Shown: in pieces, positions 1-8,868 of the stretch
Layout: every line of letters begins with the position of its first letter
How positions within the stretch are numbered: position 1 is the stretch's first letter
Source: Brevibacillus borstelensis
GTDB taxonomy: Bacteria > Bacillota > Bacilli > Brevibacillales > Brevibacillaceae
Assembly: GCF_003710865.1 (NCBI RefSeq)
Contig: NZ_RHHO01000001.1
Location: 1 to 64,000, forward strand
DNA: 64,000 bases
Direction: 5' to 3'
Position numbers and translations under genes: made by a program
The notes under the pieces: generated by a model
What the model saw: the letters and a program-made list of their open reading frames with translations, nothing else
Told to the model about the DNA's origin: nothing
The model's database searches: none

Positions 1-30
1 GACGAATACTAATCGGTCGAGGACTTATCC
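1..30 (+). rRNA. 3' end of 23S rRNA (partial)
   Basis: The first 30 bases match, from memory, the highly conserved last helix of Bacillus 23S rRNA (ACTAATCGGTCGAGGACTT). The gene enters from the left edge of the window. The spacer from 31 to 107 is too short for a 5S gene of about 115 bases, so the 23S gene is followed directly by tRNAs. Confidence 0.85.
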
Positions 31-107
31 ACACAATCCTTACAGCATGCATATCCAGTTTTGAAGGCGCGAAGCTGCATGAATTGCGTTAGTGCCTTTA
101 TCATTGT

Positions 108-183
108 TCCTCGGTAGCTCAGTTGGTAGAGCAATCGGCTGTTAACCGATCGGTCGGGGGTTCGAGTCCCTCCCGAGGAGCCA
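108..183 (+). tRNA. tRNA-Asn(GTT)
   Basis: Cloverleaf with acceptor TCCTCGG paired to CCGAGGA, anticodon loop CTGTTAA, T-loop TTCGAGT and encoded CCA end. It is the first tRNA after the 23S gene. Confidence 0.97.
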
Positions 184-188
184 TATAC

Positions 189-279
189 GGAGAGTTACCC
201 AAGAGGCCGAAGGGGACGGTTTGCTAAACCGTTAGTATGCGTAAGCGTAGCGAGGGTTCGAATCCCTCACTCTCCGCCA
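189..279 (+). tRNA. tRNA-Ser(GCT)
   Basis: Class II tRNA with a long variable arm (TATGCGTAAGCGTA region), anticodon loop TTGCTAA, acceptor GGAGAGT and encoded CCA. Confidence 0.96.
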
Positions 280-300
280 TGTTTAACCTTTATAAATAGT

Positions 301-377
301 GGCGGTGTAGCTCAGATGGCTAGAGCGTTCGGTTCATACCCGAAAGGTCGGGGGTTCGATCCCCTCCGCCGCTACCA
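301..377 (+). tRNA. tRNA-Met(CAT), elongator
   Basis: Anticodon loop TTCATAC. The anticodon stem lacks the GGG/CCC pairs of initiators and position 1 pairs normally, so this is the elongator Met tRNA. A tRNA-Ile with modified CAT is less likely, because the body resembles the B. subtilis elongator as I recall it. Confidence 0.9.
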
Positions 378-386
378 ACCTAAGTT

Positions 387-471
387 GCGGTCGTGGTGGA
401 ATTGGCAGACACACCATCTTGAGGGGGTGGCGGGGCGACCCGTGCGAGTTCGAGTCTCGCCGACCGCACCA
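387..471 (+). tRNA. tRNA-Leu(GAG)
   Basis: Class II tRNA; anticodon stem CCATC/GGTGG encloses the loop TTGAGGG, giving GAG. Encoded CCA. Confidence 0.95.
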
Positions 472-482
472 TGAAAAAATAT

Positions 483-559
483 GGCCCGTTGGTGAAGCGG
501 TTTAACACAGCAGCCTTTCACGCTGTCATTCAGGGGTTCGAATCCCCTACGGGTCACCA
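483..559 (+). tRNA. tRNA-Glu(TTC)
   Basis: Acceptor GGCCCGT pairs with ACGGGTC; anticodon loop CTTTCAC; encoded CCA. Confidence 0.96.
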
Positions 560-612
560 TACAAGTGCTTCGCAAATTTTCGGTAACATCCGGGAGTTTT
601 GCGAAGGATTCT

Positions 613-688
613 GGAGGCTTAGCTCAGCTGGGAGAGCATCTGCCTTACAAGCAGAGGGTCGGCGGTTCGATCCCGTCAGCCTCCACCA
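613..688 (+). tRNA. tRNA-Val(TAC)
   Basis: Acceptor GGAGGCT, anticodon loop CTTACAA, encoded CCA. The last 22 bases of this gene region recur exactly at 827-848. Confidence 0.96.
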
Positions 689-826
689 TATGCTTTATTC
701 GTTGCTATCGGTTACGGGATCTCACCGTGCCGGTTCACCCTCGAAGAAGTTCAAAGGAGTATTGCTCGGGTACTTCAGATCTTGCTCGCATGTGAAGAGT
801 AATCGACGCAGCGTCGCAAGTGGAAG

Positions 827-848
827 CGATCCCGTCAGCCTCCACCAT
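827..848 (+). repeat. Second copy of the tRNA-Val 3' end
   Basis: These 22 bases repeat exactly the T-arm/acceptor 3' half plus CCA of tRNA-Val at 668-689. The sequence upstream (700-826) does not fold into a tRNA, so this is a remnant. Either a duplicated tRNA decayed, or it is a tRNA-type attachment-site footprint. Confidence 0.8.
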
Positions 849-865
849 TTATTTATTAAAATCGT

Positions 866-942
866 CGCGGGATGGAGCAGTCTGGCAGCTCGTCGGGCTC
901 ATAACCCGAAGGTCGCAGGTTCAAATCCTGCTCCCGCAACCA
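866..942 (+). tRNA. tRNA-fMet(CAT), initiator
   Basis: Starts CGCGGGA and ends TCCCGCAACCA, giving the unpaired first acceptor position typical of initiators. The anticodon stem has GGG/CCC around CTCATAA. Confidence 0.96.
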
Positions 943-1017
943 AATTTTCTACTTGTACTACCTCGATATACTTTCCGTTCAAGTAGGATCAAAGTGCTCT
1001 TGGGTGCAACCAAATAT

Positions 1018-1094
1018 GGAGCTGTGGTGAAGTTGGAGTTCACGCCGGTCTGTCACACCGGAGGTCGCGGGTTCGAGTCCCGTCAGCTCCGCCA
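1018..1094 (+). tRNA. tRNA-Asp(GTC)
   Basis: Acceptor GGAGCTG, anticodon loop CTGTCAC, T-loop TTCGAGT, encoded CCA. Confidence 0.96.
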
Positions 1095-1135
1095 TTTTAT
1101 CCCTAGCGGATATCATTTGCGGATTAGCATTTTTT

Positions 1136-1211
<76 letters not shown>

Positions 1212-1230
1212 TTATTGCCAACAATATCAT

Positions 1231-1468
<238 letters not shown>

Positions 1469-1501
1469 GTTTTTCAAAAATAACAGTTTCTCAATGTGCA
1501 T

Positions 1502-1583
1502 GCGGGTGTGGCGGAATGGCAGACGCACCAGATTTAGGTTCTGGCGGGAGACCGTGGGGGTTCAAGTCCCTTCACCCGCACCA
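1502..1583 (+). tRNA. tRNA-Leu(TAG)
   Basis: Class II tRNA with acceptor GCGGGTG, anticodon stem CCAGA/TCTGG around TTTAGGT, long variable arm, encoded CCA. Confidence 0.96.
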
Positions 1584-1630
1584 TAGTGACCTTGAGACTG
1601 TTTATACGTTTTATATGTAATCACGATTAT

Positions 1631-1706
1631 GCGGACGTAGCTCAATTGGTAGAGCGTCGCCTTGCCAAGGCGAAGGTCGCGGGTTCGAGCCCCGTCGTCC
1701 GCTCCA
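1631..1706 (+). tRNA. tRNA-Gly(GCC)
   Basis: Acceptor GCGGACG, anticodon loop TTGCCAA, encoded CCA. Confidence 0.96.
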
Positions 1707-1710
1707 TTTT

Positions 1711-1787
1711 GTGCCCTTAGCTCAGCTGGATAGAGCGTTTGACTACGAATCAAAAGGTCGGGAGTTCGAATCTCTCAGGGCACGCCA
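1711..1787 (+). tRNA. tRNA-Arg(ACG)
   Basis: Acceptor GTGCCCT, anticodon loop CTACGAA, encoded CCA. Last tRNA of the block. Confidence 0.96.
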
Positions 1788-1807
1788 TATGTGTAGATTA
1801 CGACAAC

Positions 1808-1836
1808 AGGGTAGGAATGCATCCTACCCTTTTTTT
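1808..1836 (+). terminator. Terminator of the rRNA-tRNA operon
   Basis: A nine-base-pair stem, AGGGTAGGA/TCCTACCCT, with a five-base loop is followed by seven T residues, 20 bases after tRNA-Arg. Confidence 0.93.
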
Positions 1837-1879
1837 CATAGTTCATTTCACAATTTTACAAATATTAACGATTTTTTCC

Positions 1880-1908
1880 TTGTAACTTCAAGCGCATTAT
1901 CTTACTTT
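1880..1908 (+). promoter_or_regulatory. Candidate promoter of the moxR operon
   Basis: TTGTAA (1880-1885), a 17-base spacer and TACTTT (1903-1908) lie in the otherwise empty stretch between the tRNA terminator and moxR. The match to sigma-A is moderate and no operator is evident. Confidence 0.4.
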
Positions 1909-2053
1909 AGGAATAGGTTTCCTCTCCACTGGATGAAGGTATCAGATAAAATGAAGAGAGAGTCGACCATCGGCCGTTCCTATTTGATGAAAAGGCCCTT
2001 ATTACACGTGATTGCCGAAAAGGTAGAATACGTTGGAACAGGAGTTGTCATCC

Positions 2054-3007
2054 ATGAACTCGATTAAACTCGATCATCCACATCCCTCTGTGGAAAAGTT
2101 GATTGCTAATATTGAAAAAGTACTGATTGGAAAGCGCTCCATTATTGAACTATGCGTGGCAGCCATATTGGCAAATGGCCATGTTTTGCTGGAAGATGTC
2201 CCTGGAGTCGGTAAAACCATGCTGGTTCGGTCTTTGGCGAGATCGATTGGCGGCGAATTTAAACGAATCCAGTTTACTCCCGACCTGCTGCCGACAGATG
2301 TAACAGGCGTAGCGATTTTCAATCAAAAAACGATGGAATTCGAGTTCCGTCCCGGACCGATCTTTGCCAATGTTATTTTGGCTGACGAGATCAACCGTAC
2401 CTCTCCAAAGACACAGTCATCGCTGCTTGAGGCAATGGAGGAGCGTTCCGTTACCGTTGACGGCAATACCTACCGATTAAACAGCCCGTTTTTTGTAATG
2501 GCAACCCAAAACCCTTTGGAGTACGAGGGTACGTTTCCTTTGCCGGAAGCGCAGTTAGACCGCTTTTTGATGCAGCTGCGTCTTGGCTATCCGACCTTGG
2601 AGGAAGAGGTGCGGATGTTAAACAGGTTCTCCGGGGAAAACCCGCTCGACAGCCTGGAGCCCGTCGTTACAACAGAAGAGCTGTCTCAAATCCAAAAGCA
2701 GGTCGCCACTGTCCGAGTGTCTGAAGGCGTTCAGGAGTACTTGGTACGCTTGTGCATGCGGACGAGAGAACACCATCAGGTGTACCTGGGCGTCAGCCCA
2801 CGCGGGTCACTTGCCCTTTTCCGTGCGGTCCAGGCGTTGGCTTTCGTGCGTGGGCGAGATTATGTGATTCCGGATGACATCAAAGAACTGGTGCCGGTGA
2901 CATTTGCTCATCGGATTATTTTGAAACCGGAGGCTCGGCTGGAGGGAGCTACGATCGACCGGATCCTATCGGCGATTCTATCGGAAACGCGTGTTCCGGT
3001 TAGCTGA
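2054..3007 (+). CDS. yeaC: MoxR-family AAA+ ATPase
   Basis: A 317-residue cytoplasmic MoxR ATPase. MoxR proteins are thought to act as chaperones that activate partner proteins, usually with a DUF58 (VWA-like) protein such as the one encoded next. Walker A PGVGKT is at residues 50-55 and Walker B (VILADEI) near 107-113. I chose the ATG at 2054 because AGGAG lies ten bases upstream; an in-frame TTG at 2033 has no site. It heads a three-gene operon with the DUF58 and transglutaminase genes, the same order as B. subtilis yeaC-yeaD-yebA as I recall it. The physiological target is unknown. Confidence 0.93.
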   Translation: MNSIKLDHPHPSVEKLIANIEKVLIGKRSIIELCVAAILANGHVLLEDVPGVGKTMLVRSLARSIGGEFKRIQFTPDLLPTDVTGVAIFNQKTMEFEFRPGPIFANVILADEINRTSPKTQSSLLEAMEERSVTVDGNTYRLNSPFFVMATQNPLEYEGTFPLPEAQLDRFLMQLRLGYPTLEEEVRMLNRFSGENPLDSLEPVVTTEELSQIQKQVATVRVSEGVQEYLVRLCMRTREHHQVYLGVSPRGSLALFRAVQALAFVRGRDYVIPDDIKELVPVTFAHRIILKPEARLEGATIDRILSAILSETRVPVS

Positions 3008-3021
3008 GGCGGTGAACGTGC

Positions 3022-4233
3022 ATGAAACAACAACGCTATGGGAAGATCAAAACCGCTGCACTTGTCCTCATTACGTTTGTGTTTGCCATGTTCCAGGGCG
3101 GGTTTGCCAGTTGGTTTTTGTTTTACAGCAGCCTGGTGTTTCTGGCTTATGAATTGTGTGTGTTTTTCATGATGTTCCGCTCGCTAGAGGTCGTCAGGGA
3201 AATCGACCGAAACCGCCTTCAGGAAGGCGAAGACGTCGTTGTAACGGTGCGTTTGCGCCGCCGTTTCTGGTTTCCTTTGGGCTGGAACGTAGTGATAGAA
3301 CCGCTGCCAGACCGGCTGGCTGGTGTATTTGAGCCGCATCGGCAATTAATCTTTCCTTGGTTTAAAAGAGAAATAGAGTTTAAATACGTCATACCCGGAC
3401 TGCCGCGGGGTTATTATTGTTTGACCGAATGTGTGTTGGGCGGGGGAGACTTCTTTGGATTTGTTGAAAGGAAAAAGACGGTCTCGGTCTTCAATGATTT
3501 CCTCGTTTACCCGTCCTATCAGGAGATGACGCATTGGGCACTGGGTGACGGGAGCTTCAGCGGGACTGTACACGTCGCTCATCGCCGTTCTGATGACGTA
3601 GCGGCAGTGCGAGGTGTCCGTGAATATCACCGTGGAGACAGACTGAGCCAAATTCATTGGCGCGCATCGGCACGCGGGACCGGTCTCAAGACAAAAGAAT
3701 TTGAACACCAGGCGATGAACCAGGTGGTCTTTTTTCTGGATGTAGAAAAGGCTCACTACCAGGATCAAACGCCGCAATTGTTCGAGGCCGCCGTAAAACT
3801 GACCGCAAGTCTCGTCGCTTATGCCAATCGCAATCAGTATCATTACGGTTTGACGTACAAGCAAAAAGAGCGAATCGCGATACAACCAGCCTGTTCGCAT
3901 ACGCATTTTATCCGGATTTTTGACCAACTGGCACGGGTGATGGCGGAAGGTGTGGACAGCTTTGCCCGGATTGTGGGGCGGGAAGCGTTGGAGCAGCCTC
4001 CAGGCGTCACACTGGTCGTGATCACGCCACGCGTCGACAAGGAACTGGTAGCCAGGTTGGTACAGTTGTCTCAAAAAGGGCGGCATGTCCATCTACTGCG
4101 GATTCATGCACATGCGGTTCCGGCACCGGAGGAGAAGCAAGCTATTCAAATGCTGATGGCGAGCAAGGTAACGTGCAAATCGGTGCACCTGGATGATGTG
4201 GAAGACGGGAAGCGGATAGGAGGTGCCTCGTAA
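3022..4233 (+). CDS. yeaD: DUF58 membrane protein
   Basis: A 403-residue DUF58 protein, partner of the preceding MoxR ATPase. Residues 11-50 form two hydrophobic segments that anchor it in the membrane. The DUF58 hallmark VREYHRGD followed by IHWRASAR lies at about 198-218, and the C-terminal part has a von Willebrand A-like organisation in this family. The gene starts 14 bases after moxR and its stop codon overlaps the next start (TAATG), so the three are translationally coupled. The function is inferred from family and context only. Confidence 0.88.
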   Translation: MKQQRYGKIKTAALVLITFVFAMFQGGFASWFLFYSSLVFLAYELCVFFMMFRSLEVVREIDRNRLQEGEDVVVTVRLRRRFWFPLGWNVVIEPLPDRLAGVFEPHRQLIFPWFKREIEFKYVIPGLPRGYYCLTECVLGGGDFFGFVERKKTVSVFNDFLVYPSYQEMTHWALGDGSFSGTVHVAHRRSDDVAAVRGVREYHRGDRLSQIHWRASARGTGLKTKEFEHQAMNQVVFFLDVEKAHYQDQTPQLFEAAVKLTASLVAYANRNQYHYGLTYKQKERIAIQPACSHTHFIRIFDQLARVMAEGVDSFARIVGREALEQPPGVTLVVITPRVDKELVARLVQLSQKGRHVHLLRIHAHAVPAPEEKQAIQMLMASKVTCKSVHLDDVEDGKRIGGAS

Positions 4234-6632
4234 TGAGTGTTTGGAGACGCCCCAAAGGAATGGAATGGCTTGCTGCCTTGTTTCTTTTTCTCATGCTGAG
4301 GGAGTGGCTGCTGCCTTTAAGCGAGCTGACCGATACCGGAACACTTTGGCCATTCTACATGATCGTTGCAGGTGTTTTGTTACTCGATCTGGTCGTTCCA
4401 TACCGATGGCTGACCTTTCCTTTCAAGCTGCTCGGTATTTTATGGATCATTCATTCCGACTTTTTCACATCGTCGTTTTTGAGTACGGAATGGCTTTACA
4501 ACATGTATGCAAGCCTGGTGCGCGATGTGCCGTTGGCTTTTCAGCAGGATTGGATTTCGATGTCTCTGATCTCCCGCAACCTGCTATTTGATCTCATGCT
4601 GGCCATACTGATTTCGATGGTCACCTATCTAGTTTTGGAACAGCGGCAGGGCCTTTGGTTTGTCTTTTTGACAGAGCTGTACTTGGCAGTGCTGGATACG
4701 TTTTTGCCTTATGAGGCGGACGGTGCGATCATCCGAACGCTGATCTACGGGTTTATGCTGCTGGCTGTCGCCCATCTGACAGCCATATCCAAGCGGGCCC
4801 CGATTGCGGGCAAAAAGCGTTGGACGCTGTGGAATACGTTGATCGCCCCGGTATTGATTCTGGCCATCGTAGTAAGTGTCGCCTACGCCGGCCCGAAAAA
4901 AGATGCCGTCTGGCCGGATCCGATCGCCTTTTTAACCGGAGGCGAGGAAGGGCCAGTTGGCACCATGAAAAAGGTCGGCTACGACAATAATGACGAAAAC
5001 CTCGGTGGCCCCTTCCAACAGGATGAGGCGCTAGTCTTTGTTGCTATCACCAATGAGCGGACGTACTGGCGCGGCGACTCCAAGGATATTTACACAGGAC
5101 GCGGCTGGCAAAAGGGAGAGCGGGAGTATGAGCCTATTTTGAACCTGCAAACCCATCAGTGGAAGCAAATGCTGTTTCATGGAACGGAAACAAAGGAAGT
5201 GCGGGCTACAATGGATTTTTCCAGAGGGGAACCGTATTTTACGATGTTTTATCCAGGGCAGTTGAAAAAGGTTGTAAGCATCGAGCCTGATAACGCCACG
5301 ATGGTTTATGACAGAGCAAGCCAGCAAGTGGAGGTACGGGCCGGCAGAGTAGATATGAGAGCTCCGAGGGAGGAAGCCGAGCCAGAAGAGGGAGGCGTGC
5401 CACACCCGGGAGAAGCTCCGACCGGGCAGCCTGCAAGTGGCCAGGCAGTACAGCCGGGAGGAGCTCCGACCGGGCAGCCTGCAAGTGGTCAGGCAGTACA
5501 GCCGACAGAAGAACAGGGTGAACAAGCGACAGAATCTCAAAGCACAGGACAGAAGCGATCACTGCCGAGCCGTTTTCTGCTGAAGCCGGAGAAATATGAA
5601 TTGGAAGCGGAAGTGCCGATTGTCAGCGAAAAGGCAATCATGCAAGCAGGTTCCACCTATCCGATTGACATCAAGCAACGCTACCTGCAGCTTCCTGGCG
5701 AGTTGCCCGACAGAGTGAAGGAGCTGGCTCTGGATGTCACCAAGAACGCAAACACTCCGTATGAAAAAGTGCGCGCGATCGAGAATTACCTCCGTACGAG
5801 AGGAGATTATAAATACGAGACCAAGGATGTGCCCGTACCGGCACCGGGGCAGGACTTCGTAGACCACTTTCTGTTTGACAGCCGCAGGGGCTACTGCGAC
5901 CATTTCTCGACCTCGATGGCGGTCATGCTGCGATCGATCGGGATACCGGCACGCTGGGTCAAGGGATTTGCTCCGGGCAGCCGCGTAGGCACTGACAGCA
6001 ATGGCAACGATGTCATCGAAGTTCGAAACAAGGACGCTCACTCCTGGGTAGAGGTCTACTTCCCTGGACAAGGCTGGATTCCGTTTGAAGCGACCAGCAC
6101 TTTCTTGTCCCCTGTTCGCATCAAATACGATCTGAACTCATCGGAACAATCGGTAACCCTGCCGGTTCCGAATCTGCAAGAAAATACGGCAGCCGAACGG
6201 AGAAACAACCGACTAGACGAGCTTGAGGGCGCCGACAGCCCCACACAGGCAAGCTGGAAAATGCCGTGGCAAGCAAAAGCGGCAGCGCTTGTGTTGCTGG
6301 CAGCCGGTGCTTATCTGGCCTGGAGGAAGAAACGGGTTATCACGTATTGGTGGCTTCAGCGTCAAATGAGAAGTCATCCAAACGAGCACTACTCGGATCG
6401 ATATAAACTGCTGCTTCAGATGATTCAGCATCTGCATTCACGCCGGGAACCGGGTGAGACTTTGCGGGAGTACGTGAAGAGAATTGCTCTGACCGGTGAC
6501 AAACGTCAAGACCTGCAGTACCTCACTCACCTGTATGAGCGTCTCTATTATGGGTGCAGGGAAATGGAGGAAAAGGCCCGTTCGATTGCACAGCAACTGA
6601 TTGATCGGCTTACCCAGCAATTGAAGCCTTGA
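4233..6632 (+). CDS. yebA: Membrane transglutaminase-like protein (TgpA/YebA family)
   Basis: A 799-residue protein with about six N-terminal membrane segments (residues 1-220), an extracytoplasmic transglutaminase-like domain (about 460-640), one membrane segment near 680-700 and a C-terminal cytoplasmic DUF4129-type tail. The catalytic Cys is residue 555 (RGYCDHFS) and the His is 603 (AHSWVEV). The third triad position is Glu619 (PFEATSTF), where many relatives have Asp. The domain is preceded by a Pro/Gln-rich linker carrying a tandem repeat. The gene overlaps yeaD by one base and closes the moxR operon. It probably modifies or cleaves an envelope protein; the substrate is unknown. Confidence 0.88.
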   Translation: MSVWRRPKGMEWLAALFLFLMLREWLLPLSELTDTGTLWPFYMIVAGVLLLDLVVPYRWLTFPFKLLGILWIIHSDFFTSSFLSTEWLYNMYASLVRDVPLAFQQDWISMSLISRNLLFDLMLAILISMVTYLVLEQRQGLWFVFLTELYLAVLDTFLPYEADGAIIRTLIYGFMLLAVAHLTAISKRAPIAGKKRWTLWNTLIAPVLILAIVVSVAYAGPKKDAVWPDPIAFLTGGEEGPVGTMKKVGYDNNDENLGGPFQQDEALVFVAITNERTYWRGDSKDIYTGRGWQKGEREYEPILNLQTHQWKQMLFHGTETKEVRATMDFSRGEPYFTMFYPGQLKKVVSIEPDNATMVYDRASQQVEVRAGRVDMRAPREEAEPEEGGVPHPGEAPTGQPASGQAVQPGGAPTGQPASGQAVQPTEEQGEQATESQSTGQKRSLPSRFLLKPEKYELEAEVPIVSEKAIMQAGSTYPIDIKQRYLQLPGELPDRVKELALDVTKNANTPYEKVRAIENYLRTRGDYKYETKDVPVPAPGQDFVDHFLFDSRRGYCDHFSTSMAVMLRSIGIPARWVKGFAPGSRVGTDSNGNDVIEVRNKDAHSWVEVYFPGQGWIPFEATSTFLSPVRIKYDLNSSEQSVTLPVPNLQENTAAERRNNRLDELEGADSPTQASWKMPWQAKAAALVLLAAGAYLAWRKKRVITYWWLQRQMRSHPNEHYSDRYKLLLQMIQHLHSRREPGETLREYVKRIALTGDKRQDLQYLTHLYERLYYGCREMEEKARSIAQQLIDRLTQQLKP
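5415..5510 (+). repeat. Two-copy 48-bp tandem repeat in the transglutaminase gene
   Basis: Two nearly identical 48-base units (5415-5462 and 5463-5510) encode APTGQPASGQAVQPG-like 16-residue repeats in the linker before the catalytic domain. The unit is a multiple of three, so copy-number changes keep the frame. Confidence 0.85.
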
Positions 6633-6657
6633 ACTATTACCTTCAGTCTGCTAGAAT
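6629..6657 (+). promoter_or_regulatory. guaA promoter
   Basis: TTGAAC (6629-6634), a 17-base spacer and TAGAAT (6652-6657). Transcription would start just before the riboswitch. Confidence 0.75.
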
Positions 6658-6669
6658 TTCCTTCGAATA

Positions 6670-6735
6670 CTCGTATAGTATCAGGAATTGGCCTGACAGT
6701 TTCTACCGCTCGACCGTAAATCGGGCGACTACGAG
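6670..6735 (+). promoter_or_regulatory. Guanine riboswitch upstream of guaA
   Basis: Three-way junction of the purine class: P1 is CTCGTA/TACGAG, P2 TCAGG/CCTGA, J2/3 contains GTTTCTAC, and P3 is CGCTCGAC/TCGGGCG with loop CGTAAA. The specificity base in J3/1 (6729) is C, which predicts guanine rather than adenine. It is followed by an intrinsic terminator, the arrangement of an OFF switch. Confidence 0.93.
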
Positions 6736-6783
6736 GTGAGGACTTCGGATTTTTGTACATGCAACCGCAAAAGTGTACACAAA

Positions 6784-6837
6784 CTGGGACTCTGCCTCCG
6801 TTTTGTTTTATCGGAGGCAATGGTCCCGGTTTTTTTA
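6784..6837 (+). terminator. Riboswitch-controlled terminator before guaA
   Basis: Long stem (CTGGGAC and GCCTCCG pairing with CGGAGGC and GTCCCGG) followed by seven T residues, about 120 bases before the guaA start. It is the likely expression platform of the guanine riboswitch. Confidence 0.85.
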
Positions 6838-6955
6838 CAACCTTGGACGGTTGGGAAACGAAAATGCGTTTACGTTCCCAATCTCGCGGTGCATGAGCTT
6901 GGCCAAGGTGAAATTATCGGTAACAACCTGGCGGAAACAGGAGAAGGAGGATCAC

Positions 6956-8494
6956 ATGAGCAAGCCAATGGAAATGGTCGTCGTACTGGATTTCGGGGGA
7001 CAATACAACCAGTTGATCGCCCGTCGCGTACGGGATCTTGGGGTGTACAGCGAGCTGGTCGCTTACAATACACCTGTTGAAAAAATCAAGGAAATGCAGC
7101 CAAAGGGGATTATTTTCTCCGGCGGACCTGCCAGTGTGTATGAGGAAGGCGCACCGAAAGTAGATCCGGCTATTTTTGATCTGGATGTGCCGGTACTGGG
7201 GATTTGCTACGGCATGCAGCTGATGAGCCACATGCTGGAAGGAAAAGTGGAGCGCGCCGGCAAACGGGAATACGGAAAAGCCGAGCTTCGTCTGCAGCAA
7301 CCGCACAGCCTGTACGAAAAATGGGGAGAAAATGAAGTGGTCTGGATGAGCCACTCCGACAAGGTCGTGGAGCTGCCGGCCGGTTTCCGGATCGATGCAG
7401 TCAGCGACAGCTGTCCCGTGGCAGCCATCAGCCATCCTGAGCGCAAGCTGTACGGGGTACAGTTCCATCCGGAAGTGCGCCATACGGTAAAAGGAAACGA
7501 GTTCATCGCCAACTTCCTGTTTGAGATTTGCGGTTGCGAAGGCAACTGGAGCATGACCACGTTTATCGACGATGAGATCAAAAAGATCCGCGAGACGGTT
7601 GGAGACAAAAAGGTTCTGTGCGCTTTGAGCGGCGGGGTCGACTCCTCGGTCGTAGCGGCTTTGATTCACAAGGCGATCGGCGATCAACTGACTTGCATGT
7701 TCGTAGACCATGGCTTGCTCCGCAAGGGAGAAGCGGAAGGCGTCATGGAGACATTCGCGAATAAATTCTCGATGAATGTCATCAAAATTGACGCTCGCGA
7801 ACGTTTCCTAAACAAATTGAAAGGCGTAACCGATCCAGAGCAAAAACGCAAAATCATCGGTAACGAATTTATTTACGTGTTTGACGAGGAAGCAAGCAAG
7901 CTGAAAGACATGGATTTCCTTGCCCAGGGCACACTCTATACCGACATCGTGGAAAGCGGTACGGCTACTGCCCACACCATCAAGTCTCACCACAACGTTG
8001 GCGGGCTGCCAGAGGATATGACCTTCACCTTGATCGAGCCGTTGAAAACACTGTTTAAGGACGAAGTCCGCAAGCTGGGAACAGAACTCGGATTGCCGGA
8101 TGAAATCGTATGGCGTCAGCCGTTCCCGGGACCAGGTCTTGGCATTCGTGTATTGGGCGAAGTTACAGAAGAAAAACTGGAGATCGTTCGTGAATCGGAT
8201 GCTATCCTGCGCGAAGAGATCGCGAAAGCAGGTCTGGATCGAGAAATTTGGCAATACTTCACGGCACTGCCGGATATGAAAAGTGTCGGAGTAATGGGTG
8301 ACGTTCGTACGTATTCCTACACAGTCGGGATTCGGGCCGTTACCTCCATTGATGGAATGACTGCAGACTGGGCTCGGATTCCGTGGGATCTGCTGGAGAA
8401 AATCTCCACCCGGATTGTCAATGAAGTGGAGAACGTGAACCGAGTCGTGTACGACATCACGTCCAAACCGCCAGCAACTATCGAGTGGGAGTAA
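6956..8494 (+). CDS. guaA: GMP synthase (glutamine-hydrolysing)
   Basis: A 512-residue GMP synthetase, converting XMP, ATP and glutamine to GMP in the last step of guanylate synthesis. The N-terminal class I glutaminase has its nucleophile at Cys84 (GICYGMQ) with His171 and Glu173 (FHPE). The ATP pyrophosphatase PP-loop SGGVDSS is at 225-231, and the C-terminal dimerisation domain ends PATIEWE. The start at 6956 has GAAGGAGG seven bases upstream; a longer in-frame ORF begins inside the terminator and is ignored. It is a single-gene transcript under its own guanine riboswitch, so guanine represses it. Confidence 0.98.
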   Translation: MSKPMEMVVVLDFGGQYNQLIARRVRDLGVYSELVAYNTPVEKIKEMQPKGIIFSGGPASVYEEGAPKVDPAIFDLDVPVLGICYGMQLMSHMLEGKVERAGKREYGKAELRLQQPHSLYEKWGENEVVWMSHSDKVVELPAGFRIDAVSDSCPVAAISHPERKLYGVQFHPEVRHTVKGNEFIANFLFEICGCEGNWSMTTFIDDEIKKIRETVGDKKVLCALSGGVDSSVVAALIHKAIGDQLTCMFVDHGLLRKGEAEGVMETFANKFSMNVIKIDARERFLNKLKGVTDPEQKRKIIGNEFIYVFDEEASKLKDMDFLAQGTLYTDIVESGTATAHTIKSHHNVGGLPEDMTFTLIEPLKTLFKDEVRKLGTELGLPDEIVWRQPFPGPGLGIRVLGEVTEEKLEIVRESDAILREEIAKAGLDREIWQYFTALPDMKSVGVMGDVRTYSYTVGIRAVTSIDGMTADWARIPWDLLEKISTRIVNEVENVNRVVYDITSKPPATIEWE

Positions 8495-8606
8495 ATTTTC
8501 GTTCGGAATTGGGGACAAGCTGTGAGAATGGCAGGAAGGTCCTCATCTGAAATGCAATAAAACCGGATATTGATTGATCAGAGATTTTTATCGTTCGTAT
8601 TTTCCG

Positions 8607-8635
8607 TTGACAACCTCTTTTCTTCCTGCTAAACT
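8607..8635 (+). promoter_or_regulatory. pbuG promoter with upstream PurR-like box
   Basis: TTGACA (8607-8612), 17-base spacer, TAAACT (8630-8635). A CGTTCG motif at 8592-8597, with flanks resembling a B. subtilis PurBox, lies ten bases before the -35 hexamer. A second CGTTCG follows the guaA stop at 8501-8506. Confidence 0.7.
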
Positions 8636-8663
8636 TTTCGTTGTGAAAAGGTAAATAAGGAAG

Positions 8664-8732
8664 GTTCGTATATTCTCGGGAATAGGGCTCGGGAGTTTCT
8701 ACGAGGTCGCCGCAAACGACCTGGCTACGAAC
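8664..8732 (+). promoter_or_regulatory. Guanine riboswitch upstream of pbuG
   Basis: Purine riboswitch: P1 GTTCGTA/TACGAAC, P2 TCTCGGG/CTCGGGA, J2/3 GTTTCTAC, and P3 AGGTCG/CGACCT with loop CCGCAAA. The J3/1 specificity base at 8725 is C, indicating guanine-type ligands. A terminator follows at 8808. Confidence 0.92.
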
Positions 8733-8807
8733 AAGACATCAACGGGGATATTGAAACGTTAAGGTACTCATTTTATTTATGGTTTCCCGTCTGTTTTGTT
8801 CGGTAGT

Positions 8808-8836
8808 CGAGGTGTATGGTTGCGCCTCGGCTTTTT
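8808..8836 (+). terminator. Riboswitch-controlled terminator before pbuG
   Basis: Stem CGAGGTG/CGCCTCG followed by GGC and five T residues. The open frame that runs through it from 8779 is not a credible gene start. Confidence 0.8.
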
Positions 8837-8868
8837 ATTTACCGAAAAATATCTGGGGGGACATTCCG

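Noticed and set aside
1000-1013. GTGCAACCAAAT resembling the end of tRNA-fMet
   Set aside because: Match is only about ten bases, too short to call a duplicated tRNA end.
6851-6881. Hairpin TTGGGAA/TTCCCAA between the riboswitch terminator and guaA
   Set aside because: Stem is weak with a long loop and no T run; no role can be assigned.
8779-8868. Longer N-terminus for the purine permease
   Set aside because: The extra 30 codons span the riboswitch terminator and lack a ribosome binding site; GTG 8869 has one.
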